In this document: piece by piece, positions 1 through 8,042 of the stretch
How the letters are laid out: each line of letters starts with the position of its first letter
How positions within the stretch are numbered: the stretch's first letter is position 1
Assembly: GCF_004360145.1 (NCBI RefSeq)
Contig: NZ_SAIT01000022.1
Span: 1-38,917, forward strand
Direction: 5' to 3'
DNA length: 38,917 nucleotides
From: Aliiroseovarius marinus
GTDB taxonomy: Bacteria; Pseudomonadota; Alphaproteobacteria; Rhodobacterales; Rhodobacteraceae
Program-made: the position numbers and the translations under genes
The notes under the pieces: generated by a model
What the model saw: only the letters and a program-made list of their open reading frames with translations
Databases searched by the model: none
Told to the model about the DNA's origin: nothing

Positions 1-39
1 GCGGCGCTACCGTGGTCCAATATTGCGCCGCCCTTTATA
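1..39. repeat. Terminal inverted repeat, left copy
   Basis: These 39 bases are identical to the reverse complement of 38878-38916; the match stops at base 40. Inside the repeat lies a hairpin with 8-bp arms GGCGGCGC/GCGCCGCC (right arm 25-32, left arm starting one base outside the window) around a 17-nt loop. The repeat abuts the serine recombinase fragment. It is probably the end of an insertion sequence or another multicopy element at which an assembly stopped. I do not recognise the element. Confidence 0.85.
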
Positions 40-664
40 CAAAAACCGCGTCTATCGTGGAGAGGCTGTTCACAAGGGCACGGCGTATCCCGGCGAGCAC
101 GACGCCATTATCCATAACGACCTCTGGGATCGGGCGCACGCCATCCTGCAGGAAAGCCCACGAAAACGTGCCAACAACAGCCGGTCGCGGACACCTGCTC
201 TGCTGAAAGGCTTGATCTTCAGCGACACCCGCGCGGCCATGACGCCTACCAGCACGAAGAAAGGTGCGAAGCTTTACCGCTACTATGTGTCGATGGATGT
301 GATCCGGAACCGTGAGACCGGCGAAGAGACCGCCCCGATGCGGCTGGCGGCAGGAATGGTGGAGGATGCGGTCGTGACCGAGGTGCGGCGCATTCTGCAG
401 ACACCAGAGGTGGTGTCGCAGGTGATCGGGAGCCTGAAGCGCGAAGGCGGTGGTGCATCCGAAGCCGACGCCATCGCAGCACTTCATGATTTCAACGCGC
501 TTTGGTCGCAGCTGTTCCCGGCCGAGCAGGCAAGGATCATCCAGCTTCTCGTCCGGCGCGTCACCGTCACCGCAGCAGGGCTTGAGGTGGACATTCGGCG
601 CGAAGGCATTGCCGGGGTCGTCCGCGAAATGGTTGCGCCGCACAGGGTGGAGGCAGCGGAATGA
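2..664 (+). CDS. Serine recombinase family protein, C-terminal part (5' truncated)
   Basis: The frame is open from the window edge; the recognisable homology begins near base 40 with LYKNRVYRGEAVHKG and PGEHDAIIHNDLWD. That is the core of the Recombinase domain of large serine recombinases, followed by the TPALLKGLI and KLYRYYV stretches of the zinc-ribbon region. The two Cys pairs usual in that ribbon are absent. The C-terminal FPAEQARIIQLLV motif is also typical of alphaproteobacterial members. The catalytic resolvase domain, about the first 250-300 residues, is missing because the window ends or the gene is interrupted at the terminal repeat. The frame running through bases 2-39 may be fortuitous repeat sequence. 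The stop overlaps the next ATG by 4 nt. Such enzymes integrate phages and islands, so the fragment marks a mobile region. Confidence 0.8.
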   Translation, partial: RRYRGPILRRPLYKNRVYRGEAVHKGTAYPGEHDAIIHNDLWDRAHAILQESPRKRANNSRSRTPALLKGLIFSDTRAAMTPTSTKKGAKLYRYYVSMDVIRNRETGEETAPMRLAAGMVEDAVVTEVRRILQTPEVVSQVIGSLKREGGGASEADAIAALHDFNALWSQLFPAEQARIIQLLVRRVTVTAAGLEVDIRREGIAGVVREMVAPHRVEAAE

Positions 665-1053
665 CCAAGCCCGACGACACGATCCGGATCCTGATTCCCT
701 TGAAGGTGCGTAAAAAGAACGGGCGGCCCAAGATCCTGCCGCCCACCGATTATTTACCGAGTGAGGATCAGGCCCAAGATCCGCACATTCTGCGGGCCAT
801 CGGCCGGGCGTGGGGCTGGCGGCGGCGCATGGAAGCCGGTGAGTTCAGCACCATCCAGGAGCTGGCCGAAGCCGTCGGTTTGGCCGAACGGCATGTCAGC
901 CGTCAGCTGCGGTTGGCCTATCTCGCGCCGGAGGTGTTGAAGCGGCTGACCTGCGGGCGCGAGACTTCAGCGGTCAGCCTCTACGATCTTTGTTTTACGG
1001 CAGGAGAGGCATGGGAGAAGCAAGTGGGCCGGGTGTTCCCTGCCAGCCAATGA
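661..1053 (+). CDS. Small HTH protein that accompanies the serine recombinase
   Basis: A 130-residue protein whose ATG overlaps the recombinase stop (ATGA), so the two are translationally coupled. A helix-turn-helix of ParB/KorB type is visible at about residues 61-90 (TIQELAEAVGLAERHVSRQL), followed by the YLAPEVLKRL helix. Proteins of this layout commonly sit directly behind large serine recombinases in alphaproteobacteria. From this pairing I infer a DNA-binding accessory or directionality role, which is not demonstrated. The N-terminus (IPLKVRKKNGRPKI) is basic. Nothing suggests truncation. Confidence 0.7.
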   Translation: MTKPDDTIRILIPLKVRKKNGRPKILPPTDYLPSEDQAQDPHILRAIGRAWGWRRRMEAGEFSTIQELAEAVGLAERHVSRQLRLAYLAPEVLKRLTCGRETSAVSLYDLCFTAGEAWEKQVGRVFPASQ

Positions 1054-1238
1054 CAATGCGGGGTCAACGATTCATTTACGCCCAACTGCGTTTGCAGCAG
1101 CTCAACCAAAGCTCCAAGGCCATCTCCAACCTTTTTCACAGGTGATGCGGCATCGCTTGCGCGAAAACCTCACAAACTCTTGAACAAGGTCGGGAGAGCG
1201 CCCAAGTTTAAGGAATAATATTTCGTCGGAGCCCGCTC

Positions 1239-1952
1239 ATGCCACTGCCTTTTCTCGCCATTTCAATTCCAGTATTGCATTCATCAGGCGCTTGGATCGC
1301 CTCAACTGCTGCTTCGGGCTATATCGCAGGTACGCTATCGAGCACTTGGATCGGTGCATTCGTTCTCGGAAACAGCTCCCTACTCGGCAGTCTAGGGCTA
1401 GTATCAGCGGCGGGCATTTTCGGTGCAACTGGTGGTCTCGCGGCGCTCTCTTCTAGTGCTGCTATCGGTGTGGGATCTGCATTGACAGCCGTCGGCCTGG
1501 GCGGCGTCGCCAGTTCGCTCGGAATTGCCCCCACGGTAACCTTTTTGGGTCTGACGCCCATTGGATGGGCGATTGCTGGCACCGCTGCGACTGTCGCGGC
1601 CACGCTTGGATTATATGTAACACGCAAAACGATGCGTAAGATCAATGAAGAGCGTGCAAAGGGCGGGCTTGAACCCACAACTCTGACGGGGATCATTAGG
1701 GAAGTGCGACTTCTGGAAGCGCACTCCCTCGAAACGATCCTCGCGCGGCTCGATGCCGAGTTGGACAATGTTTCGCTTTCGGATGACCACAAGGATTTGA
1801 CCGTGGATGGTCAGGTGTTCTCACTCCACCGGCTGAAGTATGTGGTTAATAAGGACGGTTCCGAAGAACTATTGTTTGTCACCCGAACAGGTCGAAAGAA
1901 AAGAGTACTGCAGGTAAAGCGAGCGCGCGAGCCAGAAGGTTTTCCCGCGTAA
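1239..1952 (+). CDS. Glycine/alanine-rich hydrophobic membrane protein, unknown function
   Basis: A 237-residue protein I do not recognise. ATG 1239 is preceded by GGAG at 1228-1231 with a 7-nt spacer. Residues 1-130 are almost continuously hydrophobic and rich in Gly, Ala and Ser, enough for three to five membrane segments, with small-residue patterns such as GSLGLVSAAGIFGATGGLAAL. A basic turn (TRKTMRKINEERAKGG) follows. The last 100 residues are charged and soluble, with a beta-rich tail (DGQVFSLHRLKYVVNKDGSEELLFV). The layout would suit a membrane anchor or pore with a cytoplasmic sensor, but that is inference. Codon usage is less GC-biased than in the core genes. It lies 0.3 kb upstream of the NYN nuclease gene on the same strand. 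Confidence 0.6.
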   Translation: MPLPFLAISIPVLHSSGAWIASTAASGYIAGTLSSTWIGAFVLGNSSLLGSLGLVSAAGIFGATGGLAALSSSAAIGVGSALTAVGLGGVASSLGIAPTVTFLGLTPIGWAIAGTAATVAATLGLYVTRKTMRKINEERAKGGLEPTTLTGIIREVRLLEAHSLETILARLDAELDNVSLSDDHKDLTVDGQVFSLHRLKYVVNKDGSEELLFVTRTGRKKRVLQVKRAREPEGFPA

Positions 1953-2193
1953 GCCAAGCTATCCGCCTAGACAGGTAGCGTGCTTAATTCTCTTCCGCGT
2001 CTGTGGTTTCGCCCCCACTCGGACTTAACTTGAGCAAGGGTGCGCTCTGTGCGGTCAGGAACCCAATCCTTCGGCACAATTACGAAATCAGTGTTTGTTT
2101 GATCGCCATAGAAGAGCTGAGCGATGATAATATGCCATTGGGGTGACTTGCACCGATGCCCACAATTCCAGGCCGACACAAGCGCCCATCGTG

Positions 2194-2221
2194 TTGCCAA
2201 TGCCCCCCATCCACATATAAT
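2194..2221 (+). promoter_or_regulatory. Predicted sigma-70 promoter for the NYN gene
   Basis: TTGCCA (2194-2199) and a perfect TATAAT (2216-2221) are separated by 16 bp. Transcription would start near 2228, downstream of the possible TTG start at 2224 but upstream of the ATG at 2254, which favours the ATG. The rest of 1953-2253 shows no convincing gene. Confidence 0.55.
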
Positions 2222-2253
2222 GCTTGACGTTTCCTAGACTTGCGAGCGAGCGA

Positions 2254-3486
2254 ATGAACGCGATCAGCCCTCTTGAACCTCTCCAGCGTCGACGCTCTCG
2301 CATAAAAAGGCTGACCGAACAGCACCGAGCCATGCAGGAGACACAAAGAGCTCTCCGGGATTCTATCGAGAGCCATAAAGCGTTCGAACCGGAAGTCGAA
2401 CTAGGAAAAATAAAGCGTTTCGAAAGCACCTCAGTTGGCCTTTCACAAAAGATAGCGGACGAGGAAGTTAACAAGGCAAACCTTGAGAACCGCCTTAAGG
2501 ATACCCGAGCGGCCCAGACCAATCCGCTTGTGTTCTGGAAGTTTTTTACAGCGGAACAGAAACGCCTACGCTTAGAAGCCAGTCGGCTTCGTAAAGAAAT
2601 ATCCTCAGTAAATGAGCACTTGATGAGTGACAATGAGGCGCTTTCAAAAGCGCGATCAGACTTAAGCTCGACGCAAAAGCGTATTTCTGAACACGAGTGC
2701 TTCAACCTCAATGAAGCAGAAACGCAGCTTGCGGCCATTCAACCAAAAACCCGACAGATTGATAGCGACTTGGCTGCGGCAAAAGCCGAACTTAAAAGGA
2801 TTGAGGAAAAGATCCGGCCCCATTCGCAGGAGCTTGATCGGCTAGAATCTGAGTTAGAAACTTTTAACTCTGACATCGCAAAGGCAGATCGTTTCGATCG
2901 AGACTTGACCGCTGCGGAGAATAGTTACGAGCGGGCAATGATTCACCAGGAATGCGAAGATAAATTTGGCTCTGGCAGCCCTAGGCATGTCATCAATGAT
3001 CGAAGAGGAAAAATTCGACGGCTTGAAAATAACATTCCAAAAGTCGAGCGCCGTATTCGAGACGAGTTGAAAAAACTTGATCGAACAATTTCGCATCTCG
3101 TGATCGATGGAAACAATGCCTGCTACGAAGGGCAATCATTTATTGGGTTGCGAGGGATTTCCGCGCTGCTTGGGGCGCTGGGTGATCGCTTCAAGGTCAC
3201 TATCGTTTTCGATGCGTCAATTCGCGCCATGCTGAAGACAGACAACCAAGGCGTTGAAAAATTACTTGGCGCCAAGGTCGCCACACACGTCGCGCCGACC
3301 AAGACAGCAGCAGACGAGTATTTGATGAAGCTAGCCGGGAAGGATAAGAACGCCTTCGTACTAAGTAATGATCGTTTTGCGGAATATCACGACTATGATG
3401 TCGTGAAATCACGCCGCGTGCTGAGGTTCCTAATTGCAGACGGTATGTTCATGGCAAATGAACTCGATATCTCCATAAGAATTTGA
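2254..3486 (+). CDS. Coiled-coil protein with C-terminal NYN/PIN-type ribonuclease domain
   Basis: A 410-residue protein. Residues 1-275 are rich in Glu, Lys, Arg, Gln and Leu with heptad-like spacing, consistent with a long coiled coil broken near residue 90 by NPLVFWKFF. The C-terminal 130 residues have the metal-dependent NYN/PIN nuclease pattern. LVIDGNN supplies Asp285, TIVFDAS Asp320, TAADEYL Asp354 and VLSNDRF Asp373, four acidic residues in the spacing expected of Zc3h12a-like RNases. I infer an endoribonuclease that oligomerises or senses through its coiled coil. A TTG at 2224 would add 10 residues, but the promoter at 2194-2221 makes it unlikely. The upstream Shine-Dalgarno is weak (GAGCGA). 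No close family is recognised. The accessory setting makes a defence or toxin role possible but unproven. Confidence 0.7.
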   Translation: MNAISPLEPLQRRRSRIKRLTEQHRAMQETQRALRDSIESHKAFEPEVELGKIKRFESTSVGLSQKIADEEVNKANLENRLKDTRAAQTNPLVFWKFFTAEQKRLRLEASRLRKEISSVNEHLMSDNEALSKARSDLSSTQKRISEHECFNLNEAETQLAAIQPKTRQIDSDLAAAKAELKRIEEKIRPHSQELDRLESELETFNSDIAKADRFDRDLTAAENSYERAMIHQECEDKFGSGSPRHVINDRRGKIRRLENNIPKVERRIRDELKKLDRTISHLVIDGNNACYEGQSFIGLRGISALLGALGDRFKVTIVFDASIRAMLKTDNQGVEKLLGAKVATHVAPTKTAADEYLMKLAGKDKNAFVLSNDRFAEYHDYDVVKSRRVLRFLIADGMFMANELDISIRI

Positions 3487-3551
3487 CCAAAAAAGAAATA
3501 ACGACTGTAACGTGCCGATATCTTACACACCAAGCATTAATACCCACTCTG

Positions 3552-4172
3552 CTAACGATACGAGTTATTGATAAACTTACCACTGCCGTCGCATTTGTTG
3601 CACGTCACCATACGCTTCCCAGTGCCGCTACAGCGATTGCAGGTGACTTGCTTTCCGGACGCATAGATACCGCTACCGGAACATCTTCGACATTGATTTT
3701 CCCCATAGCGGCCGGTTCCACCACAGGTCCAACATTCGCGGTCTGGGAACGTAAACATTCCCGTGCCGCTGCAAGTCCTACAAGTGATCTGCTTCTGTCC
3801 AGCGCCGTCGCATTTGAAGCAAATCCCATTTTCCCGAGTCGAGACATGATCGCGAAATATTCCAGGTGAATAATTTCGCTTAACTTCAGTACCGTCCCTC
3901 TTCCGTGCGTGTTCGGTGGCACCGCTCCAAAAAAGGTTCTCGCGGACGGTTCCTTCCTCAATAACCCTCCCGTGTTTGACGGTCTTTGTCCTCGTCTTGT
4001 TCCCGAAGAAGCCAGCGCCGTGTGTGTATGTCTTGGTCTTCCCGGAATCGTGGTGCTTGACTACCTTTTTCTTTCGGCCGAGCCAGTCTGTCTTGTAGTG
4101 AACAGTGGTGCCGACACCAAAGGCTGATTTGAATAGCGTTTCAAAGATTCCGCTTTGGCGACGTCTTCCCAT
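3552..4172 (-). CDS. Protein with six CxxCxGxG (DnaJ-type) zinc motifs, no J domain
   Basis: A 206-residue protein with a strong ribosome site (AAGGGGGAGAT just before the ATG). The N-terminal 110 residues are basic and polar (HYKTDWLGRKKKVVKHHDSG) with no HPD J-domain motif. From residue 118 on there are six CxxCxGxG repeats: Cys118/121, 131/134, 147/150, 161/164, 178/181 and 191/194. DnaJ has four, which bind two zinc ions; six would suit three. Such domains bind unfolded protein or act as redox or zinc modules. The gene converges on the NYN gene with a 65-bp gap. The motif assignment is firm; the function is unknown. Closest comparisons are stand-alone DnaJ cysteine-rich proteins, not DnaJ itself. 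Confidence 0.7.
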   Translation of the reverse strand: MGRRRQSGIFETLFKSAFGVGTTVHYKTDWLGRKKKVVKHHDSGKTKTYTHGAGFFGNKTRTKTVKHGRVIEEGTVRENLFWSGATEHARKRDGTEVKRNYSPGIFRDHVSTRENGICFKCDGAGQKQITCRTCSGTGMFTFPDRECWTCGGTGRYGENQCRRCSGSGIYASGKQVTCNRCSGTGKRMVTCNKCDGSGKFINNSYR

Positions 4173-4489
4173 ATCTCCCCCTTAAGAGCTCACTCGCCAA
4201 AGCTACGAAAGGAAAGTGAGTTTGTCATCAGCGACTTCTCGCAGCTATTCGCGCATTTTCGAAGAACCACGCCGCCTTCAGGTGTCTCTGACCGTTTCGA
4301 TAGCGGTCGAACCTACCTCAACTGCGGCGCAGTTCGATTTCGCCAACACACTGAAAGTGCGTCATTTTTTGAATCCGTCTCGATTTGGATGAAGGGCGGA
4401 TGGAAAGAGACGCGGGGCGTTCAGAGACCGATTTCGGCGGAAACGCCAGTCTCCGAAAGTCGGATGGCTTCGCTAAACCCCTATGAAAC
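4173..4489. other. Non-coding stretch between accessory genes and tRNA-Ser
   Basis: About 320 bases with no credible gene; open frames here look like chance. It holds the upstream region of the zinc-motif gene at its left end and the tRNA terminator at its right end. I looked for a second copy of the tRNA 3' end as an attachment site here and toward base 1 and saw none. Confidence 0.5.
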
Positions 4490-4518
4490 AAAAAGAAAAA
4501 AGGCCCACGCTGGGGCCT
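4490..4518 (-). terminator. Rho-independent terminator of the tRNA-Ser gene
   Basis: Reading the minus strand, AGGCCC and GGGCCT form a 6-bp stem (4513-4518 with 4501-4506) around a 6-nt loop. A run of T follows (plus-strand A tract 4489-4500, one interruption). It lies 24 bases beyond the tRNA 3' end. Confidence 0.8.
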
Positions 4519-4542
4519 CGTCTAGGGTTTGCGATGTGCAAG

Positions 4543-4632
4543 TGGCGGAGCGGAAGGGATTCGAACCCTCGAGACGGTTCCCCGCCTACACACTTTCCAG
4601 GCGTGCGCCTTCGACCACTCGGCCACCGCTCC
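4543..4632 (-). tRNA. tRNA-Ser (anticodon GGA)
   Basis: The 90-nt class II tRNA has acceptor arms GGAGCGG and CCGCTCC, discriminator G and an encoded CCA (plus strand 4543-4545). The D arm reads GGCCGAGTGGTCGAAGGC, the anticodon loop contains GGA, a long variable arm follows, and the T arm contains GGTTCGAATCC. It decodes UCC and UCU. The gene ends with its own terminator, and its 3' end points to the accessory segment. Confidence 0.95.
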
Positions 4633-4781
4633 GCCGACGTTGTTATTCGGAAGTGCTGCGGGGTTCAAGCAGTCATTATCACTTTTCACGGCAGGCGGCG
4701 CGAATATCTACGCACAACCAAACGAAGCAACGCTCACCGTATTTTCTTGCCATAAATATCCCTGCCGGAGGCTTGAAATCT

Positions 4782-4799
4782 GCCGCAGCTTGCTGCGGC
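4782..4799 (-). terminator. Hairpin downstream of alaX, possible terminator
   Basis: GCCGCAG and CTGCGGC form a perfect 7-bp stem around CTTG, 48 bases beyond the stop of the alanyl-tRNA editing gene. No T tract follows, so intrinsic termination is uncertain; it may instead stabilise the mRNA end. Confidence 0.35.
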
Positions 4800-4846
4800 C
4801 ACCGCCAAGCGGGGCGGCCCGTCAGGGCCAATCCCGCGCGGCAGCG

Positions 4847-5566
4847 CTAGTTTTCAAGATGCAAGGCAACCCGGCGGTTCACGCGGCCCTTTTTCTCGAC
4901 TTTGCCAAGACGGACACGACCGATTTCGGCCGTGCGCGCAACATGCGTGCCGCCGCAGGGCTGTAGATCAATCTGTTCACCCTCAGTGCCAATCCGTACC
5001 AACCGCACCTGCCCCGCCCCTTTCGGGGGCTGTACGGACATTGTCTTGACCAGACCGGGGTTGGCCTCAAGTTCGGCATCAGAAATCCAACGCATCGTGA
5101 CCTCAAGATCGCGGGCGATCAGGTCGTTCAGCGCGTCCTCGACAGCCTGCTTGTCCTCAAGCGGATGCTCCATCGCGAAATCGAGGCGGGATTTCTCAGC
5201 CCCGATCTGCCCACCCGTCACGGGCAGTGGAATCACGACCGACAACAGGTGCAGCGCCGTGTGCATCCGCATATGGCGCAGACGCAGGTCCCAATCGAGG
5301 TTCTGGACGACGTCAGCACCAATGGGTGGCAGCACCTCCCCCTCCGCAGGCACCAGAACGATCGCACCGCCCTCGCCCTTCACCGTCGTGGCGACCTCCA
5401 TCCGTCCGCCGTCCCATGTCAGTTGCCCCCGGTCCCCCGGTTGCCCACCGCCGGTCGCATAGAACAGGCTTTGATCCAGAACCACGCCACGTTGATCCGT
5501 ATGGGCCAGAACGCGGCCCGGCGCCTCGGTCAAATACGCGTCGTCTTGAAACAGCGGCTTACTCAT
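4847..5566 (-). CDS. Alanyl-tRNA editing protein (AlaX type)
   Basis: A 239-residue stand-alone editing domain related to the C-terminal half of alanyl-tRNA synthetase. It hydrolyses Ser or Gly mischarged on tRNA-Ala in the cytoplasm. Zinc ligands are visible as HxxxH (His102, His106) and CxxxH (Cys204, His208 in QPCGGTHV). The N-terminal [13 protein letters not shown] stretch is the AlaX-M hallmark. The start overlaps the end of the upstream channel gene by 8 nt with GGAGAGGG as ribosome site, so it is the last gene of the trgA-trgB-cysK operon. Its length fits the AlaX-M class. Confidence 0.92.
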   Translation of the reverse strand: MSKPLFQDDAYLTEAPGRVLAHTDQRGVVLDQSLFYATGGGQPGDRGQLTWDGGRMEVATTVKGEGGAIVLVPAEGEVLPPIGADVVQNLDWDLRLRHMRMHTALHLLSVVIPLPVTGGQIGAEKSRLDFAMEHPLEDKQAVEDALNDLIARDLEVTMRWISDAELEANPGLVKTMSVQPPKGAGQVRLVRIGTEGEQIDLQPCGGTHVARTAEIGRVRLGKVEKKGRVNRRVALHLEN

Positions 5567-8042
5567 CGCCCTCTCCTTCCCCGTCCAGATCCTCGACCGT
5601 CATGGCATCGCGGTCCAATTTTTGTTCGGGCGCTGCCGCCGCCGCAACAGGCGCCGATGCTGCCCCGGTCAGCGCCTCGGGATTGCGCAGCCAGATATCA
5701 CGCTGTGCAAACGGGATCTCGATCCCTTCTTCGACGAAGCGGCGCGCGATCTCGTGGTTGATCTCGCTTTTCACCGACAGCATGAAGTTTACATCAGACA
5801 GGATGGCGCGGATTTCGAAGTCCAGACTGCTTGCTCCGAACCCTTGAAACACCACGGACGGGGCTGGATTGACTGTCACCATCGGATGCGCCTCGGCGAT
5901 CTCGCGCAGGATGGCTTCGACCCGTCTGGTATCGACACCATACGCCACGCCCACTGGCACGATCACCCGCCCGATCGAATTTCCGCGCGTATAGTTCGTC
6001 ACCACCCCCGACACGAGGTCCGAGTTGGGCAGGATCACGTCTGACCGGTCGAACGTCTCGATCCGCGTCGCACGCACCGAGATATCGCGCACATAGCCCA
6101 TCTGGCCGTTCACCTCGATCCAATCCCCTTCGGAAATGGGGCGTTCGATCAGAAGGATAATGCCCGATACGAAGTTCGACACGATGGTTTGCAGGCCAAA
6201 GCCGATGCCGACAGACAGGGCACCGGCAATGATCGCAATCGAGCTAAGGTCGATCCCTGCCCCGGTAATCGCAATCACGGCCGCCAGGAAAATCCCAACA
6301 TAGCCTGTGCCCACAGCAATCGCGTTCTGCCCGCCCTTGTCCAGTTTGGTCTTGGGTAGAATGGTACCGCGCAGGGCTGACTGAAGCGCACGTGTTGCCC
6401 CATAACCGACAAGGAAAATCGCCGCGAAAATCATAAACGCGCGCGGTGTAATCCGGGCATCGCCCATCTGGAACCCGTTCAGGAAGCGGGTCCATAGTTC
6501 GAGCAGATCGGTTGACCGTGCCCCCCAGATCAACGCAAGCAGAGGGATTGCACCCAACAGCAAGCAGAAGCTGATGATCACTGGCAGCAGTGCCTGCTCC
6601 GTTGTCTCGCCATCGGCGCGCAGAACCGTGGCATAAACCGCTTTGACAAAGGCATTCAGGATTTCAAGAACCGCCAGAACGCCCAGTGTCAGGATGGTCG
6701 GGATCAGCAGCGCCTCGGCCAATGTGAAATAACCGACAGCCGCTGCAACTGGGGCCACAAAGCCGACAAGTTCGCAGACCCGCCCAATAACTGAGATTGT
6801 CCGCGTTCTAAGCGCGCTCTGTCCGTTTGCAGCTTGCGAACCAAGATGGCGGCGCAACAGGCGCCCCAGACGCACCAGCAAGACACCGGCCCCCACAAGC
6901 AGGGGGAACGACAGAACCGCATTGGTGCTGCTTGAATAGCTTTCGGCCGCGCCAATATCACGCAGCACGGACACCCCACCCAGTAACAACCCCAACAGCG
7001 TAACATCAATCCGTGCTTCGGCCCGCAAGGCAGGGGTCGGGAGGTAAAGCGACGCGTGGGCCGGTTCTGCTCCAAAAATACGGGTGCCGATCCACAGCGC
7101 GACAAAGAACAGCAAACCCGCCGATGGCAGCGCATCCGCGATCACCTGCCCGCGCAAGCCAAGTACACCCGCAAGGTTCAGCGCTATCAGAAAGGCTGCC
7201 AGACCCAGCATCGGTGCGATGACCTGCCCCAACGAAATCACAAAGCCAACCACCCCGCGCGACGGACCTTTGCGCACTTGCCGTAGACGGCTTCCCAGCT
7301 GTATCAGCCAGCGACGCGAGCGAGACAGCAACACCAACCCCAAAGCCAGCAGGACCAATGTCAGCGGTAGGTCGGCGTGCAAATCGCGCCGTTGTGCCTC
7401 GCTGCCCCACGCATTGCGCATCTCGGTCAGCGCGGTCGAAAAGGTCTGCTTCAACGATGCCAAGGCCGACGGCCACGCAGCCGGGTTTAAAGGCGTCGGG
7501 CCAAGTTCCAAAAGCTGATCCGTCTGGCGCGCCCGCAACACACTGTCGATCTCGCGGATCAGAACATCGGCGAGCGCAAATGCTTCTTCGGCCTCTTTTA
7601 CCGGGGCCTGTGCCTTGCTCAGCGCTTCGGTCAACTCGGCCCGGCGCTGTGTCAGCACCGCCACCTCGCTGCCGGGATCCGTCGGCTCGGGGCCAAGTGT
7701 CGCCAGCTGTGTCTTCAGCGTGTCGATACGGATCGAATTCTCGTCCTGCGCGGACTTGAACAGCCCGCGCCACTGGTCGATTTCACTGCGTAACTCGCTT
7801 AGCGCCTGATCCGAGGCGCGCCCGATCTCGAGTACGCGTTCGCCCCGTTCTGCCACGCGCGACCACGCCAGATAATCTGGCGCGCCGCTTTCAGTCAGGA
7901 CATAGCTGGGCGCATCCGTGCTGGTCTCTGCGTCTTGCGCGCTGGCCCCTAGGGGAAAAAGCAGCAGCGCGGCGCACAGCCACACCCGCATCAGCCAAAG
8001 GACCCGGATGGGCAGCGTCGAACGGCGCAGATCAGAGGTCAT
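5559..8042 (-). CDS. MscS-family mechanosensitive channel with large periplasmic N-terminus
   Basis: An 827-residue inner-membrane protein. The start at 8042 overlaps the cysteine synthase stop by one nt (TGATG). A signal sequence (LWLMRVWLCAALLLFPLGASAQ) leads into a periplasmic Glu/Leu-rich region of about 150 residues, resembling the DUF3772 type of large MscS proteins. About ten membrane segments follow. The MscS pore helix and beta domain are clear (LSVGIGFGLQTIVSNFVSG, ERPISEGDWIEV). The C-terminus is Ala-rich and acidic. Such channels release solutes on hypo-osmotic shock. A longer in-frame start at 8093 lies inside the upstream gene and is unlikely. Confidence 0.9.
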   Translation of the reverse strand: MTSDLRRSTLPIRVLWLMRVWLCAALLLFPLGASAQDAETSTDAPSYVLTESGAPDYLAWSRVAERGERVLEIGRASDQALSELRSEIDQWRGLFKSAQDENSIRIDTLKTQLATLGPEPTDPGSEVAVLTQRRAELTEALSKAQAPVKEAEEAFALADVLIREIDSVLRARQTDQLLELGPTPLNPAAWPSALASLKQTFSTALTEMRNAWGSEAQRRDLHADLPLTLVLLALGLVLLSRSRRWLIQLGSRLRQVRKGPSRGVVGFVISLGQVIAPMLGLAAFLIALNLAGVLGLRGQVIADALPSAGLLFFVALWIGTRIFGAEPAHASLYLPTPALRAEARIDVTLLGLLLGGVSVLRDIGAAESYSSSTNAVLSFPLLVGAGVLLVRLGRLLRRHLGSQAANGQSALRTRTISVIGRVCELVGFVAPVAAAVGYFTLAEALLIPTILTLGVLAVLEILNAFVKAVYATVLRADGETTEQALLPVIISFCLLLGAIPLLALIWGARSTDLLELWTRFLNGFQMGDARITPRAFMIFAAIFLVGYGATRALQSALRGTILPKTKLDKGGQNAIAVGTGYVGIFLAAVIAITGAGIDLSSIAIIAGALSVGIGFGLQTIVSNFVSGIILLIERPISEGDWIEVNGQMGYVRDISVRATRIETFDRSDVILPNSDLVSGVVTNYTRGNSIGRVIVPVGVAYGVDTRRVEAILREIAEAHPMVTVNPAPSVVFQGFGASSLDFEIRAILSDVNFMLSVKSEINHEIARRFVEEGIEIPFAQRDIWLRNPEALTGAASAPVAAAAAPEQKLDRDAMTVEDLDGEGEGDE

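Noticed and set aside
1967-2200. Minus-strand 77-codon frame between the membrane and NYN genes
   Set aside because: It has only a TTG start, no proper ribosome spacing, overlaps the NYN promoter, and matches nothing I know. It may be a decayed fragment, but support is too weak.
4155-4966. Plus-strand frames of 90-231 codons across the tRNA-Ser gene
   Set aside because: They run through a clear tRNA gene and the end of alaX on the other strand; they are chance open frames.
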